64,000 nucleotides of DNA from Paenibacillus terrigena DSM 21567 (GTDB lineage Bacteria > Bacillota > Bacilli > Paenibacillales > Paenibacillaceae), in assembly GCF_000374845.1 (NCBI RefSeq), contig NZ_KB895412.1, positions 505,056 to 569,055 on the forward strand. The letters run 5' to 3'. The position numbers and the translations under genes are program-made. Positions 1 through 8,544 of the stretch are shown here, in pieces. Position 1 is the first letter of the stretch, and each line of letters starts with the position of its first letter. The notes under the pieces are model-generated. The model was given only the letters and a program-made list of their open reading frames with translations. It ran no database searches and was not told where the DNA came from.

Positions 1-426
1 GTGCAAATGGCGCTCTTCTCGATTTTTTCCTTGCTGGATCGAGAAGACGTCTATAAGAGGCAGACGATGGATATCTGTCGAAGAAGACAGAGGCTGTTAT
101 TCGAAGGGCTTGGTGTGGAGCTGCGGGAAGATCCGCATGATGCAGCGTATTATTTCGAGCTCGATTTGATGGAATGGGCGCAGCGGAAGTATGGGCAATC
201 TTTTGCCAATTACTTAATACAGAACTATTCCTCGCTCGATCTACTCTTCCGGCTTGCTGAGGAGCATTCGATTGTGCTCTTGAATGGCGGCGGGTTCCGA
301 GGGCCGGAATGGTCCGTTCGTTTCTCCCTCGCTAATCTAAATGATGAAGCCTATCTGCATATCGGTCAGATGGTCCGTCAGACGTTTGAATCCTATGTCG
401 CTGCATGGAAAGCAGCAGAGAATTAA
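1..426 (+). CDS. Aspartate 4-decarboxylase-like PLP enzyme, C-terminal fragment
   Basis: Only the last 141 codons are in the window; the gene enters from the left, so the GTG at base 1 is probably an internal codon. The fragment looks like the C-terminal part of the fold-type I aminotransferase-like aspartate 4-decarboxylases (AsdA/AspD), which turn L-aspartate into L-alanine and CO2. The most telling stretch is GGGFRGPEWSVRFSLANLND at about residues 97-116, the region that carries the conserved substrate-carboxylate arginine in this superfamily. The PLP lysine lies upstream of the window. A hairpin terminator follows 6 bases after the stop. Another class I aminotransferase is the main alternative. 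Confidence 0.75.
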   Translation: MQMALFSIFSLLDREDVYKRQTMDICRRRQRLLFEGLGVELREDPHDAAYYFELDLMEWAQRKYGQSFANYLIQNYSSLDLLFRLAEEHSIVLLNGGGFRGPEWSVRFSLANLNDEAYLHIGQMVRQTFESYVAAWKAAEN

Positions 427-432
427 CAAAAG

Positions 433-470
433 AAACGCCTTCGATGTCTATCGTAGACACGGAGGCGTTT
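433..470. terminator. Bidirectional hairpin terminator between convergent genes
   Basis: AAACGCCT (433-440) pairs with AGGCGTTT (463-470), with an inner TGTCTA/TAGACA stem. It lies between the plus-strand decarboxylase fragment and the minus-strand small gene ending at 475. The T-run is short on both sides. Confidence 0.7.
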
Positions 471-474
471 GTTG

Positions 475-615
475 TCATTCATGAAAGATGATGTCGAGCA
501 ATGATTGGACGATACCGATATCATCTGTAATGAGGAACGCTGGAAGAAAGGCGATTACCAGAAACACCAGCATAATAGACAGGATAAATTTCAACGAAAC
601 ATTCAGAACGGCCAT
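475..615 (-). CDS. Small single-pass membrane protein, 46 aa, unknown
   Basis: I do not recognise this protein. The ATG at 615 is preceded by GGGAGGGG about 5 bases upstream, which is a strong ribosome site; the longer open frame reaching 831 has no such site and is likely spurious. The 46-residue product has a short basic N-terminus with one Lys, a hydrophobic segment at about residues 8-30 rich in Ile, Leu, Val and Phe, and a short acidic tail (DD near residue 31, ending HE). It is therefore predicted to be membrane-inserted with an acidic extracytoplasmic or cytoplasmic tail. It converges on the preceding gene at a shared terminator. Confidence 0.6.
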   Translation of the reverse strand: MAVLNVSLKFILSIMLVFLVIAFLPAFLITDDIGIVQSLLDIIFHE

Positions 616-722
616 GGTGCACCCCTCCCATCTAACAAATTTTCCTCTTGTTCTAATGTATGCTTTGAAATGTTGAGAAGACCGGACAGGTTGCGAAAAT
701 CCACGGCCTGGGCTGAGGCTAT

Positions 723-752
723 TTGACTGAATAACTATGATATGATGATTAT
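723..752 (+). promoter_or_regulatory. Possible sigma-A promoter of hrpB
   Basis: TTGACT (723-728) is followed 18 bp later by GATTAT (747-752), about 44 bases before the hrpB start. The -10 is imperfect. The remaining 616-722 stretch shows no other signal. Confidence 0.35.
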
Positions 753-795
753 GAAGGTGTACAATGGATGAGAAGGGTTTGTGGGAGTGAAGGAT

Positions 796-3324
796 ATGGT
801 TAGCTTGCCAATACATGCGGTGATTCCGCAATTAAGAGAATCACTTGAAATACATCAGAATACGGTGTTGATTGCTGCACCGGGTGCCGGGAAAACGACG
901 CAGGTGCCTCTTGCACTGCGAGATGAAGGCTGGCTCGAAGGTCGACGGATTATTATGCTGGAGCCTCGCCGCATTGCGGCTAGAGCATCTGCAAGATTTA
1001 TGGCATCAACACTTGGGGAGCAGGTAGGGGAGACCGTTGGGTATCGTGTTCGTCATGATACACGCGTCGGTCCGAAGACGCGTATCGAGGTAGTGACCGA
1101 AGGGGTTCTCACGCGGATGCTGCAGGAGGATCCAATGCTATCGGATGTAGGGCTTGTCATCTTCGATGAGTTCCATGAGCGGAGTTTGCATGCGGACCTC
1201 GGGCTCGCACTTGCACTAGAGGCGCAGAGTGTGTTTCGTGAGGATCTGCGAATTCTGGTCATGTCAGCGACGCTCGATGCAGAGCCGGTGGCGGCGATGT
1301 TAGAGAATGCTCCTGTCATTACGAGCGAAGGACGTGTCTTCCCTGTGGAGACCGTCTATACGGATCGTCGCAGTGATGCTCCGATGGAAGCTGCGGTTGG
1401 CGCAGCCGTCATTCGCGCCTTGGGACAGGATGAAGGCGATATTCTCGTCTTCCTGCCTGGTGCGGGCGAGATCCATCGCACGATGCGTTGGTTGGAGGAG
1501 CGGGTGCGGAGCATGTCGTTCCGCGTTCGAATTGCACCGTTGTATGGCGGGCTTACGCAAGATGAACAGGATGCGGCCCTGCTACCGAGTGGATCGGGGG
1601 AGCGGAAAATCGTACTCTCAACCTCGATTGCGGAGACGAGTCTGACCGTCGAGGGCGTACGCGTCGTGATCGACAGCGGGTATATGCGCGTGCCGCGGTT
1701 CTCGCCGCGAACAGGCATGTCGCGACTCGAGACCGTGCGTGTCTCCCGCGCTGCCGCGGATCAGCGTCGCGGCCGGGCTGGGCGCGTCGCGCCGGGTGTC
1801 TGCTACCGCCTGTGGACGGTAGCAGAAGATCGCGAGCTAGCGGCGCGTACGACGCCGGAGATGCTCGAAGCTGATCTGGCACCGCTCGTGCTCGAGCTAG
1901 CAGTGTGGGGCACGAGCCCTGCGGCGCTGCGCTGGCTCGATGCGCCGCCCGCGCCGGCCCTTGCGCAGGCGCACGAGCTGCTGCGCTGGCTGGGTGCGCT
2001 GGGCGCGGAGGGCGCCGCGACCCCGCACGGGCGCAGCCTCGCGGCGCTGCCGCTGCACCCGCGGCTCGCGCACATGGTGCGCTGCGCGGGGCCGCTCGGC
2101 CGCGCCACGCTCGCGTGCGAGCTCGCGGCGCTGCTGAGCGAGCGCGACATCGCGCGCAGCGGCGGCGCAAGCGCTAGCGCGGCTGGCGCAGGCGCACGAG
2201 CGCCCGGCGCCGACATGCGCCTGCGCGTCGAGGCGCTGCGCGGCACGGCCCCGCCGCAGCTCGCGGTCGACGCGGCCGCGTGCCGCCGCGTGCGCGCCGA
2301 AGCCGCCGCACTGCAGCGGCAGCTGGGCGCCGCCGCGGACCGCGCCGAGGGCGATGCGCTCGCCGATTGCGGCGTGCTGCTCGCCTTCGCCTACCCGGAC
2401 CGCATCGCCGAGCGGCGGCCGGACGGCCGCTACCTGCTGCGCTCCGGGCGCGGCGCCATGCTTCCGGGGCCAGAGCCGCTGTCGCAGGCGCCGTACCTTG
2501 CGCTGGCGGAACTCGCTGATTATGGCGTGGACAGCCGCATTCAGCTCGCGGCGCCGCTCTCGCTCTTGGATCTGGAGCAGCATTTCGCCGACCAGATCGA
2601 AGAGGAGCGCCTCGTCGCGTGGGATGCGGATGCGCGGTCAGTCCGCGCGCGGAGACGATTGCGCTTCGGCGCAATCCGCTTGAAGGAGGCGCCGCTGCCG
2701 GATCCCGATCCGGATGAGGTGCTTCGCGCTCTGCTCCAAGGGGTGGAGCAGGAGGGATTGCGCGTGCTCCCTTGGTCGAAGGCCGCGACGCAATTCCGCG
2801 AACGGCTGCAATTCATGCATGACCATGAACCGGACAGCTGGCCGGATGCGACGGATCAAGGGCTGGGTTCGACGCTTGCCGAATGGCTCGGACCGCATTG
2901 TTATGGCATGAAGAAGCTGTCCGATTTGAATCAGCTGAATATGGTTCATATCCTGGAATCGCTGCTGAGCTGGGAACAGCGCCGGGAGCTTGATGATTGT
3001 GCACCTACGCATATTACCGTTCCTAGCGGTTCACGCATTCCCGTGGATTATCGTAACCCTGAGGCGCCAATCCTTGCCGTACGTCTGCAAGAGATGTTCG
3101 GTCTGCAAGATACACCGCGTATTGCACACGGGCGCGTGCCGCTTACGCTGCATTTGCTCTCGCCTGCGCAGCGCCCGGTTCAGGTCACGCGAGATTTGGC
3201 AAGCTTCTGGCGGGATGCCTATTTTGAAGTGCGCAAAGATTTGAAAGGACGTTATCCGAAGCACTATTGGCCGGATGATCCATCTGCTGCCGTTCCGACG
3301 AACCGCGTTCGTCCGAGGACGTAG
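796..3324 (+). CDS. hrpB: ATP-dependent helicase HrpB
   Basis: This is a DExH-box (DEAH/RHA-type) superfamily 2 helicase of the HrpB family, presumed RNA-directed and cytoplasmic. In the 842-aa protein, Walker A APGAGKTT is at about 28-35, DEFH at 124-127, SAT at 157-159 and QRRGRAGR (motif VI) at 323-330, followed by the helicase-associated region and the HrpB C-terminal domain. I chose ATG 796 because GGGAG lies 8 bases upstream and the N-terminus MVSLPIHAVIPQL resembles known HrpB starts; GTG 781 is an in-frame alternative. The segment at 1920-2460, in the helicase-associated region, is far more GC-rich than the rest of the window (about 83% in lines I counted) and rich in Ala and Arg. The physiological role of HrpB in Firmicutes is not established. 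Confidence 0.92.
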   Translation: MVSLPIHAVIPQLRESLEIHQNTVLIAAPGAGKTTQVPLALRDEGWLEGRRIIMLEPRRIAARASARFMASTLGEQVGETVGYRVRHDTRVGPKTRIEVVTEGVLTRMLQEDPMLSDVGLVIFDEFHERSLHADLGLALALEAQSVFREDLRILVMSATLDAEPVAAMLENAPVITSEGRVFPVETVYTDRRSDAPMEAAVGAAVIRALGQDEGDILVFLPGAGEIHRTMRWLEERVRSMSFRVRIAPLYGGLTQDEQDAALLPSGSGERKIVLSTSIAETSLTVEGVRVVIDSGYMRVPRFSPRTGMSRLETVRVSRAAADQRRGRAGRVAPGVCYRLWTVAEDRELAARTTPEMLEADLAPLVLELAVWGTSPAALRWLDAPPAPALAQAHELLRWLGALGAEGAATPHGRSLAALPLHPRLAHMVRCAGPLGRATLACELAALLSERDIARSGGASASAAGAGARAPGADMRLRVEALRGTAPPQLAVDAAACRRVRAEAAALQRQLGAAADRAEGDALADCGVLLAFAYPDRIAERRPDGRYLLRSGRGAMLPGPEPLSQAPYLALAELADYGVDSRIQLAAPLSLLDLEQHFADQIEEERLVAWDADARSVRARRRLRFGAIRLKEAPLPDPDPDEVLRALLQGVEQEGLRVLPWSKAATQFRERLQFMHDHEPDSWPDATDQGLGSTLAEWLGPHCYGMKKLSDLNQLNMVHILESLLSWEQRRELDDCAPTHITVPSGSRIPVDYRNPEAPILAVRLQEMFGLQDTPRIAHGRVPLTLHLLSPAQRPVQVTRDLASFWRDAYFEVRKDLKGRYPKHYWPDDPSAAVPTNRVRPRT

Positions 3325-3336
3325 TAAGATTTTTCA

Positions 3337-3415
3337 AAATATAAGAATTTATAAGTTTCACAAATAAACTGTTCTTATATTTCTCGCTTAAACGCTTCCC
3401 GTCCTTACAAGGACG
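3337..3415 (+). other. Inverted repeat and short hairpin after hrpB
   Basis: An 11-bp perfect inverted repeat (AAATATAAGAA at 3337-3347, TTCTTATATTT at 3372-3382) is followed by a short hairpin, CGTCC/GGACG (3400-3404, 3411-3415). They may terminate hrpB or mark the yojF promoter region. There is no clear U-tract after a strong stem. Confidence 0.35.
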
Positions 3416-3472
3416 ACGAAGTCGTTTATACTTGTATATATTACAGAGGTAGAGATGAGGAGGGGACGCCGG

Positions 3473-3835
3473 ATGAAATCGATTGAACCAGCCCGTATTC
3501 AACAATTGCTCGATCAATTGAAGGGGCAAGAAGTCTACATCCATTTAGAAATGACGACAGGTGCTTATGCCGCACATCGCGGGGAAGCCAAGCTGGCTGC
3601 GACAGCGTTCATCACCAATGCTACCGTGACATACAGCCAGGGCCTCATTGCAGGAGATGGCCCATATCGTGTAGGGCTTAAGACAGCGCATGGGTGGGTC
3701 TTCGCCCAAGGACTTACGCATTGGGATGAGACAGAGACCTCGCGTCTTATTGCCGCAGGCCACGATCCCGATGGGAAGCTGGTTGTTGCGCTGCAAATCG
3801 CACAAGAGCCATTCTCAAGCCATGAGGAGGACTGA
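3473..3835 (+). CDS. yojF: YojF family protein (DUF1806)
   Basis: The product is a 120-aa soluble protein of the YojF family, which in Bacillus is encoded directly upstream of the bacillithiol enzyme BshB2. ATG 3473 is chosen because GAGGAGGGG lies 7 bases upstream; ATG 3455 is in frame but overlaps that site. I see no signal peptide or membrane segment. The next gene begins 4 bases after the stop, so the two are almost certainly co-transcribed and probably act together in bacillithiol metabolism. The biochemical activity of YojF itself is unknown to me. Confidence 0.85.
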   Translation: MKSIEPARIQQLLDQLKGQEVYIHLEMTTGAYAAHRGEAKLAATAFITNATVTYSQGLIAGDGPYRVGLKTAHGWVFAQGLTHWDETETSRLIAAGHDPDGKLVVALQIAQEPFSSHEED

Positions 3836-3839
3836 ACAC

Positions 3840-4478
3840 ATGGATCCGAAGCAAATATTAGTCGTACTGGCGCATCCCGATGATGAAGGGATTATTGGTG
3901 GAACACTCATGGAGCATGCGCAGCAAGGCGCGAAGATCACTTACATTTGTCTGACGCTCGGCGAGATGGGACGGAATATGGGCAAGCCACCTTTTGCGAC
4001 ACGCGTATCGCTCCCTATGATTCGCCGACAGGAACTGAAGGAAGCTTGCCAGCTCATTGGCATTCAAGATGTCCGCGAGTTCGGCTTGCATGATAAAATG
4101 GTTGAATTTGAGGATCAAGAGGCTGTTGCAGACCGTGTCCGCGAAGTGATTGAGGAAGTGAAGCCTGATCTTATCTATACGTTCTATCCGGGGCATGGCG
4201 TACATCCAGACCATGATGCTTGCGGGGCGATCACGATTCGCGCCGTTGCGAAGCTGCCTGCCGATAAGCGTCCGGTTACGCGCTGTATTGCGATGACACC
4301 GGGAAGCTATGCGGTACTTGGACAGCCGGATTTCGTGAATGATGTGAGCGATATCGTTGATCTGAAAATACAGGCGATTGGCGCACATAAGACGCAATTT
4401 CAACTTATGCTCGGCAATTATAGTCAAGAGACCAAAGATCGCCATCGCCATGAGCGATTGTGGGTCTATCGCTTCTAA
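3840..4478 (+). CDS. bshB2: Bacillithiol biosynthesis deacetylase BshB2
   Basis: This LmbE/PIG-L family zinc deacetylase (212 aa) is predicted to remove the acetyl group from GlcNAc-malate to give GlcN-malate in bacillithiol synthesis. The metal motif AHPDDE is at about residues 12-17 and the second His motif HPDHDA at about 122-127. ATG 3840 follows GAGGAGG by about 10 bases and starts 4 bases after yojF ends. BshB1 and BshB2 overlap in function in Bacillus, and BshB2 may also act in bacillithiol conjugate hydrolysis. The yojF linkage supports BshB2 over BshB1. A predicted bacilliredoxin (ytxJ) lies at 44 kb. Confidence 0.92.
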   Translation: MDPKQILVVLAHPDDEGIIGGTLMEHAQQGAKITYICLTLGEMGRNMGKPPFATRVSLPMIRRQELKEACQLIGIQDVREFGLHDKMVEFEDQEAVADRVREVIEEVKPDLIYTFYPGHGVHPDHDACGAITIRAVAKLPADKRPVTRCIAMTPGSYAVLGQPDFVNDVSDIVDLKIQAIGAHKTQFQLMLGNYSQETKDRHRHERLWVYRF

Positions 4479-4513
4479 GCAACATCCTTATTCTTATTCA
4501 TATTTCTTTTTCG

Positions 4514-4548
4514 ATGAACGTCTCCAGGTGGGGGCGTTCATTTTTTTG
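4514..4548 (+). terminator. Rho-independent terminator after bshB2
   Basis: ATGAACG (4514-4520) pairs with CGTTCAT (4535-4541), followed by TTTTTTGT. It closes the yojF-bshB2 operon before the iron-transport promoter. Confidence 0.8.
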
Positions 4549-4571
4549 TCACAAGTTTTATGGGAGAGCGG

Positions 4572-4600
4572 TTGATCCGCTATGCAGGGTTCTATATAAT
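4572..4600 (+). promoter_or_regulatory. Sigma-A promoter of the yclNOPQ operon
   Basis: The -35 TTGATC (4572-4577) and the -10 TATAAT (4595-4600) are separated by 17 bp, near the sigma-A consensus. The Fur box starts 17 bases after the -10 and would cover the transcription start. Confidence 0.75.
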
Positions 4601-4616
4601 GATAACTGTTCTCATT

Positions 4617-4635
4617 GATAATGATATTCATTACC
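4617..4635 (+). promoter_or_regulatory. Fur box
   Basis: GATAATGATATTCATTACC matches the 19-bp Fur consensus GATAATGATAATCATTATC at 17 of 19 positions. It overlaps the expected start site of the siderophore transporter operon, so iron-replete repression by Fur is the natural reading. A second, weaker half-site-like stretch lies just upstream at about 4600-4616. Confidence 0.88.
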
Positions 4636-4672
4636 GTTTCAGAACTTATCACGGCAAAAGGAAGATTCAATC

Positions 4673-5629
4673 ATGTTGAAATTGAGGGTCTTAATCCCTG
4701 CCTTTATTGTGCTCTCTATCATCTCGGTATTCGTGGGCGTCAAAGATATATCGCTGCTCGATTTGTTCTCGCTTACCGAAGACCAGATACATATATTGCA
4801 GATCAGCCGGTTGCCCCGTCTGATCAGTATCATACTAGCTGGCGTCAGCATGAGTATCTGTGGATTGATCATGCAGCAGCTCAGCCGTAACAAGTTCGTC
4901 TCGCCGACAACAGCTGGTACGATGGATTCGGCAAGATTCGGGATCCTCATCGCAATGCTGCTCTTCACATCCGCCACGCCGCTGCAGAAGATGCTGGTGG
5001 CCTTTGCCTTTGCCTTGATCGGGACGTTACTCTTCATGAAGATTCTCGATCGGATTAAGTTTAAGGATACCATTTTCATCCCGCTCGTCGGGTTAATGTT
5101 CGGGAATATCGTGAGTTCCGTCGCGACCTTTTTTGCCTACAAATATGATTTGATCCAGAACATGTCTTCTTGGCTCCAAGGGGATTTCTCCATGATCATC
5201 AAGGGTCATTACGAGCTGCTCTATATTAGCGTTCCGCTGATGATCGTTGCCTATCTGTTCGCGAATAAGTTCACCGTGGCAGGCATGGGGGAAGAATTCT
5301 CGACGAACCTGGGTCTTCATTACAAGCGGGTGGTGAATTTCGGATTAATTATCGTCGCACTCTCGACAGCATCTGTGGTGTTAACCGTTGGGATGATTCC
5401 GTTCCTTGGGCTGATTATTCCGAATATCGTTAGCCTGTACTATGGGGATCACCTGAAGAATACGCTGCCGCACACCGCGTTGCTCGGCGCTGTATTCGTC
5501 TTATTTTGCGATATATTAGGTCGGATCATCATTTATCCGTTCGAAATCTCGATCAGTCTGATGGTTGGGATTATCGGGAGTATCATTTTCGTGTATTTAT
5601 TGATGAGGAGAAAGGCATATGGCTTATAA
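4673..5629 (+). CDS. yclN: Petrobactin-type ABC transporter permease (YclN-like)
   Basis: This is a FecCD/BtuC-type inner-membrane permease (318 aa, about 8-9 hydrophobic segments) for ferric siderophore import. It corresponds to YclN of the Bacillus petrobactin/catecholate system and is one half of the YclNO channel. Typical features are the RLPRLISIILAG stretch after TM1 and the GLIIPNIVSLYYGDH coupling region near residues 248-262, which contacts the ATPase. AAGGAAG lies 9 bases before ATG 4673. Its 3' end overlaps yclO by 11 bases. The operon is preceded by a Fur box. Substrate is inferred from family and gene order only. Confidence 0.88.
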   Translation: MLKLRVLIPAFIVLSIISVFVGVKDISLLDLFSLTEDQIHILQISRLPRLISIILAGVSMSICGLIMQQLSRNKFVSPTTAGTMDSARFGILIAMLLFTSATPLQKMLVAFAFALIGTLLFMKILDRIKFKDTIFIPLVGLMFGNIVSSVATFFAYKYDLIQNMSSWLQGDFSMIIKGHYELLYISVPLMIVAYLFANKFTVAGMGEEFSTNLGLHYKRVVNFGLIIVALSTASVVLTVGMIPFLGLIIPNIVSLYYGDHLKNTLPHTALLGAVFVLFCDILGRIIIYPFEISISLMVGIIGSIIFVYLLMRRKAYGL

Positions 5630-6569
5630 ACGGAAGACGATCTATCTCGCGGTGTTTGCACTTGCGCTGATTGCTACATTTATGTTGATCAATGTCGGGA
5701 GCAACTGGGGGTACGTCATTCCTCGGCGTGTGACGAAGGTATTAGCAATTATGCTGACAGGGAGCGCGATTGCGTTCTCGACGGTGGTGTTCCAGACCAT
5801 TACGAATAATCGAATCTTAACCCCGAGCATTCTCGGTTTGGATTCGTTGTATATGCTGATTCAGACCTCCGTTATTTTTCTGTTAGGTTCATCAGCGCTT
5901 ACGATGGTTAGTAAGAACATGCATTTTATCATTACCGTCATGGTGATGGTGCTGTTCTCTGGCTTGCTGTATAAATTCATGTTCCGACGCGATCAACAGA
6001 ATATTTATTTCCTGTTATTGATCGGGATCATCCTCGGGACGTTGTTCCAGAGCTTGACGACATTTATGGAAGTGCTGATTGATCCGAATGAATTCATGAT
6101 TGTGCAGGACCGGATGTTCGCGAGCTTCAACAACATCAATACGGACGTGCTTCTGATTGCTGGCATCTTAATCGTTGCCGTTACGCTCTATTTCCTGAAA
6201 TTCATGAAGTATTTGGATGTCATCTCGCTTGGTCGGGATCAAGCTGTGAATCTGGGTGTGCCTTACGATTATGTCGTGAAACGATTGTTGATTATCGTCG
6301 CCATTCTCATTTCGATCTCTACGGCTCTCGTCGGTCCGATTACATTCCTCGGTCTTCTAGTCGTGAACGTGACGTATCAATTCCTGCGAACCTATCGGCA
6401 CAGCTACTTGATTGGCGGTTCCATGCTGATTGCGATCATTGCACTCGTCGGTGGACAGCTTATCGTGGAACGTGTATTCACGTTCTCGACGACGATCAGT
6501 GTCATCATTAATTTTATCGGCGGTGTGTATTTCATCTATCTGCTGCTAAAGGAGAATAAATCGTGGTAG
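5619..6569 (+). CDS. yclO: Petrobactin-type ABC transporter permease (YclO-like)
   Basis: This is the second FecCD-family permease (316 aa, multiple hydrophobic segments), predicted partner of the upstream permease in a heterodimeric siderophore channel. The coupling-region motif GPITFLGLLVVNVTYQ lies near residues 231-246. The ATG lies inside the end of yclN (11-base overlap), with GAGGAGAAAGG just upstream, and its own end overlaps the ATPase gene by 7 bases, so translational coupling is likely. Confidence 0.88.
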   Translation: MAYKRKTIYLAVFALALIATFMLINVGSNWGYVIPRRVTKVLAIMLTGSAIAFSTVVFQTITNNRILTPSILGLDSLYMLIQTSVIFLLGSSALTMVSKNMHFIITVMVMVLFSGLLYKFMFRRDQQNIYFLLLIGIILGTLFQSLTTFMEVLIDPNEFMIVQDRMFASFNNINTDVLLIAGILIVAVTLYFLKFMKYLDVISLGRDQAVNLGVPYDYVVKRLLIIVAILISISTALVGPITFLGLLVVNVTYQFLRTYRHSYLIGGSMLIAIIALVGGQLIVERVFTFSTTISVIINFIGGVYFIYLLLKENKSW

Positions 6570-7321
6570 AAGTCAGTAATGTCTCCAAGTCATACGGCAA
6601 TAAATCGGTTGTCGATCAAGTATCGGTCTCCATACGTAAAGGGCAAGTGACATCCTTCATCGGTCCGAATGGGGCCGGTAAGAGTACGCTCTTGTCGATG
6701 ATCAGCCGCCTGATTAAGATGGATAGCGGTAAGGTGAAGATCGAAGGCAAGGAGATCAGCGAATATAAGAGCAATGATCTTTCGAAGAAAATTTCCATTC
6801 TGAAGCAGTCTAATCATATTACGTTAAAACTCACGATTCGCGAGCTTGTGGCCTTCGGCCGCTTCCCTTATTCGCAAGGGCGGTTAACGGAAGAGGACTG
6901 GAAGTTCGTCGATGAAGCGATCGATTACATGGATCTGCGTGAGCTGCAGCATCATTACCTCGATCAACTTAGCGGCGGTCAAACTCAGCGTGCCTACATT
7001 GCCATGGTCATTGCACAGAACACCGAGTACATCCTGCTCGACGAGCCGCTGAACAATCTGGATATGAAGCATTCGGTTCAGATTATGAAGACGCTACGAA
7101 GACTCGTGGATGAGCTGGGCAAGACGGTTGTGATCGTGATTCATGATATCAATTTCGCTTCCTGTTATTCAGATTATATCGTGGCCTTGAAGGATGGAAA
7201 GATTGTCCGAGAAGGGCCTACGGATGAGATTATTAGCACGCCCGTCCTTCAGGAAATCTATGATATGGACATTCCAATTCAGGAGGTGGAGGGCCGTAAA
7301 ATCTGTGTTTACTTTTCTTAA
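6563..7321 (+). CDS. yclP: Siderophore ABC transporter ATP-binding protein (YclP-like)
   Basis: This is the cytoplasmic ATPase of the iron-siderophore importer (252 aa). Walker A GPNGAGKS is at about 34-41, the signature LSGGQTQR at about 137-144, Walker B ILLDEP at about 157-162 and the switch His in VIHD near 193-196. Translation starts at GTG 6563 with AAAGGAG about 6 bases upstream, and the start overlaps the yclO stop. Its length and motifs match the FepC/FhuC-type ATPases. The neighbours make YclP the likely assignment. Confidence 0.9.
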   Translation: MVEVSNVSKSYGNKSVVDQVSVSIRKGQVTSFIGPNGAGKSTLLSMISRLIKMDSGKVKIEGKEISEYKSNDLSKKISILKQSNHITLKLTIRELVAFGRFPYSQGRLTEEDWKFVDEAIDYMDLRELQHHYLDQLSGGQTQRAYIAMVIAQNTEYILLDEPLNNLDMKHSVQIMKTLRRLVDELGKTVVIVIHDINFASCYSDYIVALKDGKIVREGPTDEIISTPVLQEIYDMDIPIQEVEGRKICVYFS

Positions 7322-7348
7322 TTAAAATAAATCAGTTGAGGTGGAATT

Positions 7349-8308
7349 ATGAAAAAAACATTCGTATTCTTATTTACAATCGTATTAGCGACAGCTCTTG
7401 CGGCTTGCGGTACGAAAAATGCATCAGAGCCAGCTAGCGGCAACAGCACCGAATCACAGCAGAGTGAAGAAATGACGATTAAACATCAACTGGGCGAGAC
7501 CGTCGTGAAGAAGAATCCTTCTAAAGTCGTCGTGTTCGATTTCGGTACACTGGATACATTGGATAAGTTAGGTGTTGAAGTAACAGCCGTTCCTCAGACG
7601 AGCATCCCATCTTACCTAGAGAAGTATAAAGATACGAAGTATGTTAATGCAGGCGGATTGAAAGAGCCAGATTTCGAGAAGATCTCTGAGGTGAATCCGG
7701 ACTTGATCATCATCTCAGCTCGTCAGGCAGATTCCTATGAGGAATTCAAGAAGTTAGGCCCGACAATTTACATGGGCGTGGATACAACGAAATACATGGA
7801 ATCCTTTAAGGAAAATGCGAAAACGCTTGGACAAATCTTCGGCAAAGAAGCTGAAGTCGATAAAGAATTAGCTTCGATCGATGAGAGCATCAAAGCGCTC
7901 AATGAGAAAGTAACTGCGAACAAGAAGAATTCATTGATCATCCTTGCGAATGAAGGCAAAATAAGCGCCTATGGGCCGGCTTCAAGATTCGGTATTATTC
8001 ATGATGTGTTTGGCTATCCAGCCGTGGATCCTTCACTGGATCCGAAGCAGACGCACGGTAACAGCATTTCGTATGAATATATCGCTGAGAAGAACCCTGA
8101 AGTATTATTCGTTGTAGACCGCAATAAAGTTGCAGCGAAGAACAGTCAATCCTCTGCGCAAGAAGCGATTGAGAACGATATTGTGAAGAAGACAACAGCG
8201 TATAAGGATGGCAAGATCATCTACTTGAATCCAGATTACTGGTATTTGTCCGGAGGCGGCCTTGCTTCGGTCTCTGAAATGGTGAAGGAAATCGAAGCTT
8301 CGGTGTAG
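7349..8308 (+). CDS. yclQ: Siderophore-binding lipoprotein (YclQ-like)
   Basis: This is the substrate-binding lipoprotein of the importer (319 aa). A signal peptide ends in the lipobox LAAC, with the lipidated Cys at residue 20, followed by a Ser/Glu-rich linker and a class III periplasmic-binding fold (helical-backbone FepB/FhuD type). The order permease-permease-ATPase-binding protein matches yclNOPQ of Bacillus subtilis, where the substrate is petrobactin and its precursors. It acts on the outer face of the membrane. The gap from yclP is 27 bases, and a strong terminator follows. Confidence 0.9.
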   Translation: MKKTFVFLFTIVLATALAACGTKNASEPASGNSTESQQSEEMTIKHQLGETVVKKNPSKVVVFDFGTLDTLDKLGVEVTAVPQTSIPSYLEKYKDTKYVNAGGLKEPDFEKISEVNPDLIIISARQADSYEEFKKLGPTIYMGVDTTKYMESFKENAKTLGQIFGKEAEVDKELASIDESIKALNEKVTANKKNSLIILANEGKISAYGPASRFGIIHDVFGYPAVDPSLDPKQTHGNSISYEYIAEKNPEVLFVVDRNKVAAKNSQSSAQEAIENDIVKKTTAYKDGKIIYLNPDYWYLSGGGLASVSEMVKEIEASV

Positions 8309-8345
8309 TATTCGAAGCAAGTCAGCATAATATTAACGTATACGA

Positions 8346-8375
8346 GCCCAGTATCTTTACGATACTGGGCTTTCT
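8346..8375 (+). terminator. Terminator of yclNOPQ
   Basis: GCCCAGTATC (8346-8355) pairs perfectly with GATACTGGGC (8361-8370) around a 5-base loop, followed by TTTCTTC. Confidence 0.88.
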
Positions 8376-8544
8376 TCAAATGACAACCTGACATACGGCC
8401 CCGCGCCCCGCGCCCGAAATAACTGCAAAAAAGCAGTTAATGGAGTGATTACCATACCGAGTGTTAACACATTCATCCCGTGCACAATGGAGACCATTAT
8501 GGTAGGATAGTGTGCGACAGTTGGTCAAGCGGGAGGAAGCATCT

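Noticed and set aside
781-795. GTG 781 as hrpB start
   Set aside because: ATG 796 has a better-spaced GGGAG site and gives an HrpB-like N-terminus.
475-831. 118-codon minus-strand ORF
   Set aside because: The upstream part has no ribosome site and an odd composition; only the last 46 codons from ATG 615 are supported.
1897-2674. Long minus-strand ORFs antisense to hrpB
   Set aside because: They exist because of the very GC-rich coding DNA on the plus strand; no ribosome site, and Arg/Ala-rich translations unlike proteins.
3337-3382. Terminator call for the AAATATAAGAA repeat
   Set aside because: The stem is AT-rich and the loop is 24 bases with no following U-tract, so only an inverted repeat is reported.
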